Shown: positions 1 through 5,090 of the stretch, piece after piece
How positions within the stretch are numbered: the stretch's first letter is position 1
How the letters are laid out: each line of letters starts with the position of its first letter
Assembly (NCBI GenBank): GCA_037968555.1
Contig: JBBKVS010000338.1
Span: forward strand, 1 to 21,182
Origin: JAWXBM01 sp037968555
GTDB lineage: Bacteria > Pseudomonadota > Gammaproteobacteria > Xanthomonadales > SZUA-36
Length of the DNA: 21,182 nt
Reading direction: 5' to 3'
The notes under the pieces: model-generated
What the model saw: the letters and a program-made list of their open reading frames with translations, nothing else
Databases searched by the model: none
What the model was told of the DNA's origin: nothing
Made by a program: the position numbers and the translations under genes

Positions 1-122
1 CTATTTTTGGCAAACTTTTGGTACTAAAGGCAGGTATTTAAAGGGTTAATGGACATTTTGAAGGAGCAAAAACCATGATTTCCCAATTAATCAACACCCT
101 CTCTCACTAATTGTAGTTATGT
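1..122 (+). other. Candidate attI side of the integron and left boundary of the cassette array
   Basis: A GTTATGT core (R'-like, 116-122) marks the recombination point G116|T117. The next 5 bases of cassette 1 and the first bases of its own attC (CACATAAC, 459-466) are exact complements, so 116 is a real cassette boundary. No R''/L'' half or attC palindrome is found in 1-115, which fits an attI site better than an attC. A weak partner half-site, CACTAAT, lies at 105-111. No integrase reading frame is visible in 1-115 on either strand. I see no convincing Pc promoter here. Confidence 0.5.
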
Positions 123-138
123 GTAATGGTTCAATGCT

Positions 139-465
139 ATGAAGGAAGAAATTGCGAAACTTGAAATCATTGGCATTAAGAAGGACGGTAGCAGAGTCAA
201 TGTCATTGCCAAAGTTGGTAAACCCTATCGAGTTGAGGGAAATGAGGAGCTTGATGAATGGGCCTGTCCAGTATCGCTAGAACCGTTATTCAGTTCGCTG
301 CATGATGCTCACGGAGGTGGTTCATTTCAATCATTGTGCATGGCAACCAATTTGATTATTGATCTGCTTCGAGGATTTGAAGAGCAAGGAGGCCGGCTAA
401 TCCACGATGATGGCACCGATTTTCCCATACATGCTTACTGGTTTGGTGCGCGTGACAGCACATAA
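139..465 (+). CDS. Cassette 1: hypothetical protein, DUF6968-like
   Basis: This is a 108-aa soluble protein with no signal peptide or membrane segment. The pattern resembles DUF6968-type proteins as I remember them: an N-terminal beta-rich half with VGKPYRVEG (about residues 27-35), then EWACPVSLEPL (about 40-50), then GGSFQSLCMATNLI (about 60-73) and a short C-terminal strand ending HAYWFG. The family has no assigned function that I know of. The gene starts only 22 nt inside the cassette and has no Shine-Dalgarno (SD) motif, so it either relies on an upstream integron promoter or on leaderless or weak initiation. Its TAA stop lies within the R'' end of attC 1, as is usual for cassette genes. 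The reading frame is secure; the family name is tentative. Confidence 0.7.
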   Translation: MKEEIAKLEIIGIKKDGSRVNVIAKVGKPYRVEGNEELDEWACPVSLEPLFSSLHDAHGGGSFQSLCMATNLIIDLLRGFEEQGGRLIHDDGTDFPIHAYWFGARDST

Positions 466-545
466 CAAAGCGTTCAAGTACGTTCCGGCCTACGGCCTCC
501 ACCGGACGCGTACTGCGTACGCGCCGCTTAACTAAAACGTTAGAC
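460..545 (+). repeat. attC site 1 (86 bp)
   Basis: R'' is ACATAAC (460-466) and R' is GTTAGAC (539-545). Between them lie paired blocks: TTCCGGCC/GGCCTCC around 482-501 and GCGTAC/GTACGC around 508-522. It belongs to the long 86-bp class together with attC 5 and 6. Confidence 0.93.
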
Positions 546-573
546 GCTCTTGGAAATCTACAAGGAGACTGAA

Positions 574-891
574 ATGAAGAAATTTTATCTTGCTGCTGCG
601 GTGGTGGGCACGATTGTTCCCTACATGTTCTTTTTCAAGTTCATACAGTTGAACGGTTTGGATGTTTCAGGGTTCGTCTCGGCACTATTTGTCAACGGGG
701 CTGCTGGTGGCTTTAGTGCGGACTTACTCATATCGTCATTCGTTTTTTGGGCATTCATGCTTCAGCAGCAACAAAGAGGCGGTCCCAAGCCATGGGCGTT
801 CATTATTCTCAACCTGTTTATTGGTCTTTCGTGTGCTTTGCCTGCGTATCTGTATGCGAGAGAAAAAAATGAGCGGTCGGAGAGCGTCTAA
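574..891 (+). CDS. Cassette 2: DUF2834 small membrane protein
   Basis: This 105-aa integral membrane protein has three hydrophobic segments: about residues 5-25 (after MKKFYL), about 44-65 (the stretch containing FSADLLISSFVFWAFML) and about 76-98 (WAFIILNLFIGLSCALPAYLY). The GGFSADLLISSFVFW block followed by a GLSxALPxYLYxRE ending is the recognisable signature of DUF2834, whose function is unknown. I chose the ATG at 574 because AAGGAG (561-566) sits 7 nt before it; a frame extension back to a TTG at 550 has no ribosome site. It is one of the few cassette genes here with a textbook ribosome-binding site, so it is probably translated from a longer transcript. The TAA stop is inside attC 2. 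The inner-membrane location is inferred from the sequence. Confidence 0.88.
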   Translation: MKKFYLAAAVVGTIVPYMFFFKFIQLNGLDVSGFVSALFVNGAAGGFSADLLISSFVFWAFMLQQQQRGGPKPWAFIILNLFIGLSCALPAYLYAREKNERSESV

Positions 892-945
892 CAATTCATT
901 CAACCGGAACCCGCTTCGCGGGTCCGGTTAATTCAGGCGTTATGC
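886..945 (+). repeat. attC site 2 (60 bp)
   Basis: R'' is GTCTAAC (886-892) and R' is GTTATGC (939-945). The centre is a tight stem, AACCGGAACCCGC paired with GCGGGTCCGGTT. This is the short class, shared with attC 4, 9 and 10. Confidence 0.92.
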
Positions 946-951
946 AAGCAG

Positions 952-980
952 TTGTTGCGTGATGCGCAACGCGCTATACT
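952..980 (+). promoter_or_regulatory. Promoter of higBA pair 1, with inverted repeat in the spacer
   Basis: The -35 is TTGTTG (952-957), the spacer is 17 bp and the -10 is TATACT (975-980). A perfect 6-bp inverted repeat GTTGCG-N5-CGCAAC (954-970) covers the -35 and spacer and is a candidate HigA operator. The toxin GTG starts 6 nt after the -10, so the transcript should be leaderless. Confidence 0.75.
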
Positions 981-986
981 TAACCG

Positions 987-1265
987 GTGATTAAGTCATT
1001 TCGACACAAAGGGCTGAAACGTCTTTATGAGACTGGAAAAACGTCCGGTGTCCAGACGGTTCATACCGATCGTCTAAGGATGCAATTGGTGGCGCTAGAT
1101 ACTGCCCTGACTATTGAAGACATGGATATACCAGGTTTCAAACTCCACCCATTGAAGGGAAAGTTGAAGGGGCGTTGGTCCATATCGGTGAGTGGTAATT
1201 GGCGAATCACATTTGAGTTTCGAGACGGAAATGCTTTTGTACTAGATTATGAGGACTATCACTAA
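987..1265 (+). CDS. higB: Cassette 3: HigB-type toxin (RelE/ParE superfamily mRNA interferase)
   Basis: This 92-aa protein is of the HigB/GraT type: the opening IKSFRHKGLKRLYETG, a middle DMDIPGFKLHPLKGKLKGRWSISVSGNWRITFEF and the closing LDYEDYH are characteristic. Toxins of this family cut mRNA on the ribosome; the C-terminal Y-x-D-Y-H block and the Arg/Trp of SGNWRITF fall in the conserved part of the fold. The start is a GTG at 987, directly at the transcription start predicted from the TATACT box, and no SD precedes it. The stop overlaps the antitoxin start by one base (TAATG). It is a paralogue of the toxin at 1670-1948 but clearly diverged, so the two modules were probably acquired separately. 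Confidence 0.9.
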   Translation: MIKSFRHKGLKRLYETGKTSGVQTVHTDRLRMQLVALDTALTIEDMDIPGFKLHPLKGKLKGRWSISVSGNWRITFEFRDGNAFVLDYEDYH

Positions 1266-1558
1266 TGGCCATGCACAACCCACCACACCCAGGTGAATTT
1301 ATTCGCTCTGTTTATCTGGAGCCATTCGGTTTGAGTGCACGTACCCTTGCCGAGAGTCTTGCAGTTTCTCCTTCTACACTAAACCGAGTGATTACTGGTA
1401 AGAGTGGAATCAGCCCGGAAATGGCACTTCGCTTGTCTAAGGCTCTGGGAAGATCCGCCGAAAGCTGGCTAGCCATGCAAGACCATTTCGATCTGTGGCA
1501 AGCCAAACAGAGCGCCCAACTAGATCAGGTACGGCACGTTGAGTTCGCAGTTGCATAA
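1265..1558 (+). CDS. higA: Cassette 3: HigA-type antitoxin (XRE family)
   Basis: This 97-aa antitoxin opens with the family signature MHNPPHPGEFIR and carries a helix-turn-helix at about residues 25-60 (LAESLAVSPSTLNRVITGKSGISPEMALRLSKAL), followed by SAESWLAMQDHFDLWQAK. HigA proteins neutralise HigB and repress their own operon through the HTH. The start ATG at 1265 overlaps the toxin stop; a second in-frame ATG (1271) would begin exactly at MHNPP and is an alternative. Translation is probably coupled to the toxin. The TAA stop is in attC 3. Confidence 0.93.
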   Translation: MAMHNPPHPGEFIRSVYLEPFGLSARTLAESLAVSPSTLNRVITGKSGISPEMALRLSKALGRSAESWLAMQDHFDLWQAKQSAQLDQVRHVEFAVA

Positions 1559-1630
1559 CAAGGCGTTTAAGTGCGTTCGCTTCGCTCACCCGACGCCGCT
1601 GTGCGGCGCGGCTTAACTAATACGTTATGT
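1553..1630 (+). repeat. attC site 3 (78 bp)
   Basis: R'' is GCATAAC (1553-1559) and R' is GTTATGT (1624-1630). The arms include TTCGCTTCGCTCACC and the stem CGCCGC-TGT-GCGGCG. Medium-length class, shared with attC 7 and 8. Confidence 0.92.
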
Positions 1631-1633
1631 ATA

Positions 1634-1662
1634 TTGTAACCAGTTACGTTACACGGTACACT
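1634..1662 (+). promoter_or_regulatory. Promoter of higBA pair 2, with inverted repeat
   Basis: TTGTAA (1634-1639), a 17-bp spacer, then TACACT (1657-1662). TGTAAC-N7-GTTACA (1635-1653) is a perfect 6-bp inverted repeat across the -35 and spacer, a likely HigA site. The toxin ATG is 7 nt after the -10, which again predicts a leaderless message. Confidence 0.75.
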
Positions 1663-1669
1663 TTGGTTC

Positions 1670-1948
1670 ATGATTCGAAGTTTCAAGCATAAGGGCCTTG
1701 AACGCTTTTTCCTTAAAGGCATCAAGTCAGGAATCCAGGCCAGGCATGCCTCAAAACTTCGGTTGATACTCGGTCGACTAAATGCTTCAGTAAACCCTCA
1801 AGATATGAATCTGCCGGGGCTTTACCTGCATCAACTAAGTGGGGTCAGGGAGGAAACATGGTCGGTTAGAGTAAGCGGCAATTGGCGCGTCACATTTCGT
1901 TTCGTTACTGGAGATGCCGAGATTGTAAACTACGAAGACTATCATTGA
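1670..1948 (+). CDS. higB: Cassette 4: HigB-type toxin, second copy
   Basis: A 92-aa RelE/ParE-superfamily toxin co-linear with the cassette 3 toxin: IRSFKHKGLERFFLKG, then DMNLPGLYLHQLSG, then SVRVSGNWRVTFRF, and the ending VNYEDYH. Length and spacing of the conserved blocks are identical, but many positions differ, so cross-talk with the other antitoxin cannot be assumed. The ATG at 1670 has no SD and sits at the predicted transcription start. The stop is 9 nt before the antitoxin. Confidence 0.9.
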   Translation: MIRSFKHKGLERFFLKGIKSGIQARHASKLRLILGRLNASVNPQDMNLPGLYLHQLSGVREETWSVRVSGNWRVTFRFVTGDAEIVNYEDYH

Positions 1949-1957
1949 GGTAACGAA

Positions 1958-2245
1958 ATGATGATGCATAACCCTCCTCATCCTGGAGAAATTATCAAAG
2001 AGCTTTGTTTGACGCCTTTGGGTATCACGGTAACAGAGGCAGCCGAAGGCTTGGGCGTAAGCCGCAAGACGCTTTCTTCAATCATTAATGGCAGAGCTGG
2101 CGTGAGTCCCGAAATGGCAGTTCGTTTGTCCATTGCGTTTGAAACATCTGCAGAAAGCTGGCTAAACCAGCAGTCTCAATTTGATCTTTGGCTGGCGGAG
2201 CAAAATCGAGATTCATTGCAAGTCCGTAGATTGTCTGCAGCCTGA
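1958..2245 (+). CDS. higA: Cassette 4: HigA-type antitoxin, second copy
   Basis: A 95-aa XRE antitoxin with the MHNPPHPGEIIKE opening, an HTH at about residues 26-61 (AAEGLGVSRKTLSSIINGRAGVSPEMAVRLSIAF) and the SAESWLNQQSQFDLWLAEQ tail shared with the cassette 3 antitoxin. The start at 1958 is preceded by GAGG (1947-1950) at 7 nt spacing, overlapping the toxin stop, so coupling is likely. Three ATGs in a row (1958, 1961, 1964) leave the exact start uncertain by up to two residues. It neutralises the adjacent HigB and probably binds the inverted repeat at 1635-1653. Confidence 0.92.
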   Translation: MMMHNPPHPGEIIKELCLTPLGITVTEAAEGLGVSRKTLSSIINGRAGVSPEMAVRLSIAFETSAESWLNQQSQFDLWLAEQNRDSLQVRRLSAA

Positions 2246-2252
2246 TGCAAAT

Positions 2253-2315
2253 ACATAACAAGTCATTCAACACGGACGCCTACTTCGTAGGCGCCGGTTA
2301 ATTCAAACGTTATGT
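2253..2315 (+). repeat. attC site 4 (63 bp)
   Basis: R'' is ACATAAC (2253-2259) and R' is GTTATGT (2309-2315). The central stem is GGACGCCTAC paired with GTAGGCGCC. Short class, nearly the same as attC 9. Confidence 0.92.
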
Positions 2316-2323
2316 GACTAATC

Positions 2324-2659
2324 ATGCTAGGTCGCGAATCGGATTGGAAAAAATTCACGAAGCTAAAAAAAGTGGCATTGGAACGATTTTGCGAATCAGT
2401 GTTGGACGAATCGCGAGTGCTTTGTGAACAACAAGAATTGACGGCTCACAAAAGATATTCAGAACTATATAAATTTATTCAGAAGCGTGACAAGGAGCTA
2501 GGTCGCGCCTTCGATGGTCACAGTCGGTCACGAGCAGATCAACAGCTTCGTAACATGTATAACAGGGGCCTTGTTACCGATGACGAACTATCGAAATTCA
2601 GTGAAGAAACACGGAATCTTGTTTTATTGCGATTTATCAATGATTCTGGCATCACATAA
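2324..2659 (+). CDS. Cassette 5: unrecognised 111-aa protein
   Basis: I do not recognise this family with confidence. The protein is strongly charged (many K, R, E and D), has no signal peptide or membrane segment, and looks almost wholly helical. Visible landmarks are WKKFTKLKKVALERFCESVLDE near the N-terminus, AHKRYSELYKFIQKRDKELGRAFDGHSRSRA in the middle and the C-terminal LVTDDELSKFSEETRNLVLLRF. The last block reads like a short helix-loop-helix that packs on a partner. It stands alone in its cassette. The ATG at 2324 begins only 15 nt after the cassette boundary, with no SD and no obvious promoter, so expression probably depends on read-through from upstream. The TAA stop is inside attC 5. 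Confidence 0.75.
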   Translation: MLGRESDWKKFTKLKKVALERFCESVLDESRVLCEQQELTAHKRYSELYKFIQKRDKELGRAFDGHSRSRADQQLRNMYNRGLVTDDELSKFSEETRNLVLLRFINDSGIT

Positions 2660-2739
2660 CAAATCGTTAAAGTCCGTTCCGGCCTGCGGCCTCCACCCGA
2701 CGCCCACTACGTGGGCGCCGCTTAACTAAAACGTTAGGC
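2654..2739 (+). repeat. attC site 5 (86 bp)
   Basis: R'' is ACATAAC (2654-2660) and R' is GTTAGGC (2733-2739). The arms pair TTCCGGCC/GGCCTCC and GCCCAC/GTGGGC. Long class. Confidence 0.93.
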
Positions 2740-2746
2740 TTCCTAT

Positions 2747-2779
2747 TTGGCGCTTCTCTCGAAGATAACATATATGTTA
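2747..2779 (+). promoter_or_regulatory. Promoter and 14-bp palindromic operator of the DUF891/XRE module
   Basis: TTGGCG (2747-2752) and TATATG (2771-2776) are separated by 18 bp. A perfect 14-bp palindrome, TAACATATATGTTA (2766-2779), lies right on the -10. It is the best operator candidate in the array, presumably for the XRE antitoxin encoded at 3112. Confidence 0.7.
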
Positions 2780-2789
2780 CTATTTGGTC

Positions 2790-3125
2790 GTGACCTGGAA
2801 CATTGAGTATCCATACCAAGATGTTGAGGAGTTTATTCTCAATCTTCCTCCAACATTGGCGGCTAAATATTTACGGCTAACGGATCTCATGCTCGAATTC
2901 GGAGCCAATCTTGGTATGCCGCATACCCGTGCAATGTCAGGGGGGTTGTTCGAACTCAGAGTTAAAGGTCGAGAAGGTATTGGTCGTATTTTCTACTGCA
3001 CTTTGGTGGAAAAACGTATTGTCATGTTGCACGGGTTTATAAAAAAATCTCAGAAGACACCGACCAAAGAATTGCGAACTGCAAAGCGACGAATGAGTGA
3101 GGTGGTTGAAAGTGAAACACAGTGA
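2790..3125 (+). CDS. Cassette 6: DUF891 (phage Gp49-like) RelE-superfamily toxin
   Basis: A 111-aa toxin of the DUF891/Gp49-like branch of the RelE superfamily. Diagnostic pieces are MTWNIEY at the start, LRLTDLMLEFGANLGMPHTRAMSGGLFELRVKGREGIGRIFYC (about residues 31-73) and the basic HGFIKKSQKTPTKELRTAKRR (about 82-102). The family acts as ribosome-associated mRNA interferases; this is known for relatives and not shown here. I chose GTG 2790 because it gives the usual MTW opening; TTG 2784, in frame, is the alternative and lies 7 nt after the -10. Either way the leader is only a few bases long. The 3' end overlaps the antitoxin by 14 nt. Confidence 0.88.
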   Translation: MTWNIEYPYQDVEEFILNLPPTLAAKYLRLTDLMLEFGANLGMPHTRAMSGGLFELRVKGREGIGRIFYCTLVEKRIVMLHGFIKKSQKTPTKELRTAKRRMSEVVESETQ

Positions 3126-3414
3126 ATTAAAGGCAAAAATTCTTTCCAACCCGAAGGCTTTGGTTGCCTTTGAGGGTATGGAACCAGAGTTTAGTCTGCT
3201 TCGGCAAATGCTTCATGCTAGAGCCAAAGCGGGAATGTCTCAGGCTGAGGTGGCTAGAAAGATGGGAACAAAAGCTCCAGCAATAACCCGTTTGGAATCT
3301 GCTCTAACTTCAGGGAAGCATTCACCTTCCTTGGCAACGTTACAACGCTACGCCAAAGCAGTTGGATGTGATTTGGAAGTAAAGCTAGTCAAGACACATG
3401 GAGCCGAAGCCTAA
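3112..3414 (+). CDS. Cassette 6: XRE-family antitoxin
   Basis: A 100-aa antitoxin with one HTH_3/XRE domain at about residues 38-90: MSQAEVARKMGTKAPAITRLESALTSGKHSPSLATLQRYAKAVGCDLEVKLV, the standard partner of DUF891 toxins. The N-terminal 35 residues are the probable toxin-binding part. GTG 3112 is chosen because GAGG (3099-3102) stands 9 nt ahead; a GTG at 3097 in the same frame has no ribosome site. Overlap with the toxin gene implies coupled translation. It probably represses from the palindrome at 2766-2779. Confidence 0.9.
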   Translation: MKHSELKAKILSNPKALVAFEGMEPEFSLLRQMLHARAKAGMSQAEVARKMGTKAPAITRLESALTSGKHSPSLATLQRYAKAVGCDLEVKLVKTHGAEA

Positions 3415-3494
3415 CAAATCGTTAAAGTGCGCTCCGGCCTGCGGCCTCCACCCGACGCGTACTGCGTACGCGCGGCTTAACTAAAACGTTATGC
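3409..3494 (+). repeat. attC site 6 (86 bp)
   Basis: R'' is GCCTAAC (3409-3415) and R' is GTTATGC (3488-3494). It is almost the same sequence as attC 5 and attC 1 over the outer arms, with a GCGTAC/GTACGC inner stem. Confidence 0.93.
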
Positions 3495-3508
3495 ATACAG
3501 TTGGCGTA

Positions 3509-3537
3509 TTGTTGATTCCGTACAAAGTATGTACACT
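3509..3537 (+). promoter_or_regulatory. Promoter of brnTA
   Basis: TTGTTG (3509-3514), 17 bp, TACACT (3532-3537). Two GTAC tetramers 11 bp apart (3520-3523 and 3531-3534) are a weak operator candidate for BrnA. The ATG at 3544 is 6 nt after the -10, matching the predicted transcription start. Confidence 0.7.
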
Positions 3538-3543
3538 ATGCGT

Positions 3544-3837
3544 ATGCGTTCTCTTCAATTCGATTGGGATTCAAAAAAGGCTAAAGCCAATCTCAAAAAC
3601 CATGGAGTTAGTTTCGAAGAGGCTCAATCCACGTTTTACGATGAGTGGGCGATTCTGTATGAAGACCCTGATCACTCCGAAAACGAAGACCGATTTCTGC
3701 TGCTCGGTATGAGTGTACGACTTCGAGTTCTTATTGTGGCGCACTGCTACCGTGAAGATGAGTCGGTCATTAGGCTTATCTCTGCCAGGAAAGCTCATGG
3801 CGAGGAAGAGAAGGAATATTGGAAGGTGAGAAAATGA
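3544..3837 (+). CDS. brnT: Cassette 7: BrnT toxin (RelE-like ribonuclease)
   Basis: A 97-aa BrnT-family toxin. FDWDSKKAKANLKNHGVSFEEAQSTFYDE (about residues 5-33) is the family signature, and RVLIVAHCYREDESVIRLISARKAHGEEEKEYW (about 62-94) forms the conserved C-terminal half with the Arg/Ser/Arg-Lys active region. BrnT is an mRNA-cleaving RNase and binds BrnA as a 2:2 complex in Brucella (known for the family). Three in-frame ATGs exist (3529, 3538, 3544). I chose 3544 because it gives the usual BrnT opening and lies exactly where the TACACT box would start transcription; the other two lie upstream of or within the -10 region and would not be transcribed from this promoter. Its TGA overlaps the antitoxin ATG. 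Confidence 0.9.
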   Translation: MRSLQFDWDSKKAKANLKNHGVSFEEAQSTFYDEWAILYEDPDHSENEDRFLLLGMSVRLRVLIVAHCYREDESVIRLISARKAHGEEEKEYWKVRK

Positions 3838-4061
3838 GAGAGAAATACGATTTATCGAAAATGAAGGGTAAGCGAAACCCGTATGCCAAGAGATTGAAGC
3901 AGCCCGTGACTATGCGTTTGGATCAGGACACCGTTTCATATTTTAAGGCTATGGCGGAGGAGACGGAGGTTCCTTACCAGACACTAATAAACCTGTATCT
4001 TCGCGACTGCGCGGTTAACGAGCGGAAGTTGTCAATGGAGTGGCGGGTCGCTGATGCCTAA
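3834..4061 (+). CDS. brnA: Cassette 7: BrnA antitoxin
   Basis: A 75-aa BrnA-family antitoxin. MREKYDLSKMKGKRNPYAKRLKQPVTMRLDQDTVSYFKAMAEETEVPYQTLINLYLRDCA shows the KGKRNPYA toxin-contact stretch followed by the ribbon-helix-helix unit (TMRLDQDTVSYFKAMAEETEVPYQTLINLYL, about residues 26-56). RHH dimers of this family bind operator DNA and repress brnTA. The ATG at 3834 overlaps the toxin stop as ATGA; a longer frame from a TTG at 3819 is discounted because SD-like GGAAGG (3821-3826) fits 3834 better. The TAA lies in attC 7. Confidence 0.92.
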   Translation: MREKYDLSKMKGKRNPYAKRLKQPVTMRLDQDTVSYFKAMAEETEVPYQTLINLYLRDCAVNERKLSMEWRVADA

Positions 4062-4129
4062 CAAGGCGTTCAAGTCCGTTCGCTGCGCTCACCGGACGCC
4101 TTCGGCGCGGCTTAACTACAACGTTATTC
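4056..4129 (+). repeat. attC site 7 (74 bp)
   Basis: R'' is GCCTAAC (4056-4062) and R' is GTTATTC (4123-4129). Arms: GTCCG with CGGAC, and GCCTTCGGC as the tip hairpin. Medium class. Confidence 0.92.
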
Positions 4130-4143
4130 CTTAGGGACATGGC

Positions 4144-4174
4144 TTGCCAATACTATAAATGGTATATATACTAT
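4144..4174 (+). promoter_or_regulatory. Promoter and operator of the RelE-like/XRE module
   Basis: TTGCCA (4144-4149), 17 bp, TATACT (4167-4172): a strong sigma70 match. A near-perfect 16-bp palindrome (ATGGTATATATACTAT, 4159-4174, 7 of 8 pairs) covers the -10. The toxin ATG is 9 nt after the -10. Confidence 0.78.
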
Positions 4175-4181
4175 ATTCAGT

Positions 4182-4463
4182 ATGTGGCAAATCCTCGAGC
4201 ATAAGCGCCTAGATCGTAGATTCAAGTCGTTGCCCATTGAGGTTCTGAAGCGTTACGAAAAATGGAAAGACATTGTTGCCATAAGTGGGCCTCAAGGTTT
4301 GGCGGTTATTCGTGGTTTTCGTGATGAAGCATTACTTGGAAAGTGGCAAGACTTCAGATCATCCAGGCTTGGAATTAAGTATCGAGTTATTTACAAAGTC
4401 GAAGCTACCGAGGTTTTAGTAAAAGTTATCGATTTAACACCTCATGATTACCGGAAGAACTGA
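4182..4463 (+). CDS. Cassette 8: RelE/StbE-like toxin
   Basis: A 93-aa toxin of the RelE/StbE type. WQILEHKRLDRRFKSLPIEVLKRYEKWKDIV gives the two N-terminal helices with the -KxLxKLP-like pattern, and GFRDEALLGKWQDFRSSRLGIKYRVIYKV then LVKVIDLTPHDYRK gives the beta-sheet core with the R-x-G-x-x-Y-R-V-I-Y motif and the C-terminal HDYR block. In this family, Tyr/His/Arg near the end are catalytic for ribosome-dependent mRNA cleavage. ATG 4182 is just after the predicted transcription start. The stop is separated from the antitoxin ATG by a single base (TGA-A-ATG). Confidence 0.88.
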   Translation: MWQILEHKRLDRRFKSLPIEVLKRYEKWKDIVAISGPQGLAVIRGFRDEALLGKWQDFRSSRLGIKYRVIYKVEATEVLVKVIDLTPHDYRKN

Positions 4464-4464
4464 A

Positions 4465-4725
4465 ATGAATGAATTCAGACCTGCAAAAAAGAGAATTGAT
4501 GTATCAGTTGGCGAGTCAGTTAGGATCATTCGTGAGCTCCAAGGAATGAGCCAGAATGACTTGTCGGGATTATCAGGAATACCGCAATCCACAATTTCAG
4601 CAATCGAAAACGATCGTATTAACCTGGGTGTTGAGCGAGCCAAAACTTTGGCGCAGGTTCTCGAATGCCATCCTGCTGTTCTGGTGTTCCCAGGTTGGCA
4701 GATTGAACGCGCCAATGCGGCATAA
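4465..4725 (+). CDS. Cassette 8: XRE-family antitoxin
   Basis: An 86-aa helix-turn-helix protein: VGESVRIIRELQGMSQNDLSGLSGIPQSTISAIENDRINLGVERAKTLAQVLECHPAVLVFPGW (about residues 14-78) is a complete HTH_3 domain. The position after a RelE-like toxin marks it as the antitoxin and autorepressor. ATG 4465 is chosen because GGAAGA (4453-4458) sits 6 nt before it; ATG 4444 in the same frame lies inside the toxin gene and has no good SD. The likely binding site is the palindrome at 4159-4174. The stop is in attC 8. Confidence 0.9.
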   Translation: MNEFRPAKKRIDVSVGESVRIIRELQGMSQNDLSGLSGIPQSTISAIENDRINLGVERAKTLAQVLECHPAVLVFPGWQIERANAA

Positions 4726-4793
4726 CAAATCGTTCAAGGCAGTTCGCTGCACTCACCGGACGCCTTCGGCGCCGCATAATTCAAACGTTATGT
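4720..4793 (+). repeat. attC site 8 (74 bp)
   Basis: R'' is GCATAAC (4720-4726) and R' is GTTATGT (4787-4793). Its left half is like attC 7, but the right half ends in the CATAATTCAAACGTTATG form of the short class, so it looks like a hybrid. Confidence 0.9.
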
Positions 4794-4807
4794 GAGTTTT
4801 GTGGCGC

Positions 4808-4852
4808 TTGACGGCAGTATCAATAGTGATATCATGTTTGCGTAAGTGATAT
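4808..4852 (+). promoter_or_regulatory. Promoter of hicAB with direct repeats
   Basis: TTGACG (4808-4813), a 16-bp spacer, TATCAT (4830-4835). AGTGATAT occurs twice in direct orientation (4825-4832 and 4845-4852), 20 bp apart, so on one face of the helix; the first copy overlaps the -10. This is a candidate HicB operator. Unlike the other TA cassettes, about 30 nt of leader are expected. Confidence 0.6.
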
Positions 4853-4871
4853 AACAAAATCCTTGCAGAAA

Positions 4872-5090
4872 ATGAAAATGAACCCCAAAGGGGTTCGCTT
4901 CAGTGATCTGAAAAAGGTTTGTGAGCATCACTTTGGTCAACCCCGTCAAAGTGGCAGTAGTCATTGCGTATTTAAAACCCCGTGGCCAGGTGACCCCCGA
5001 GTCAATATACAAAATGACAAGGGTAAAGCTAAGGCTTATCAAGTACGCCAAGTGTTGCTAGCCATTGAGAAACTGGAACTCAAATCATGA
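4872..5090 (+). CDS. hicA: Cassette 9: HicA-family toxin
   Basis: A 72-aa HicA-type toxin with the double-stranded-RNA-binding-like fold: MNPKGVRFSDLKKVCEHHFGQPRQSGSSHCVFKTPWPGDPRVNIQNDKGKAKAYQVRQVLLAIEKL. The key residue is the His of GSSH (about residue 33), the conserved catalytic position in HicA ribonucleases; the PWPGDPRVNIQNDKGKAKAYQV block is typical of one long-loop HicA subgroup. Either ATG 4872 or ATG 4878 may be used, and neither has a clear SD. The TGA overlaps the antitoxin ATG (ATGA at 5087-5090). Confidence 0.9.
   Translation: MKMNPKGVRFSDLKKVCEHHFGQPRQSGSSHCVFKTPWPGDPRVNIQNDKGKAKAYQVRQVLLAIEKLELKS

Noticed and set aside
4788..5051. ORF of 87 codons on the minus strand opposite hicA
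   Set aside because: It is a shadow of the HicA frame and its promoter, with no domain or ribosome site.
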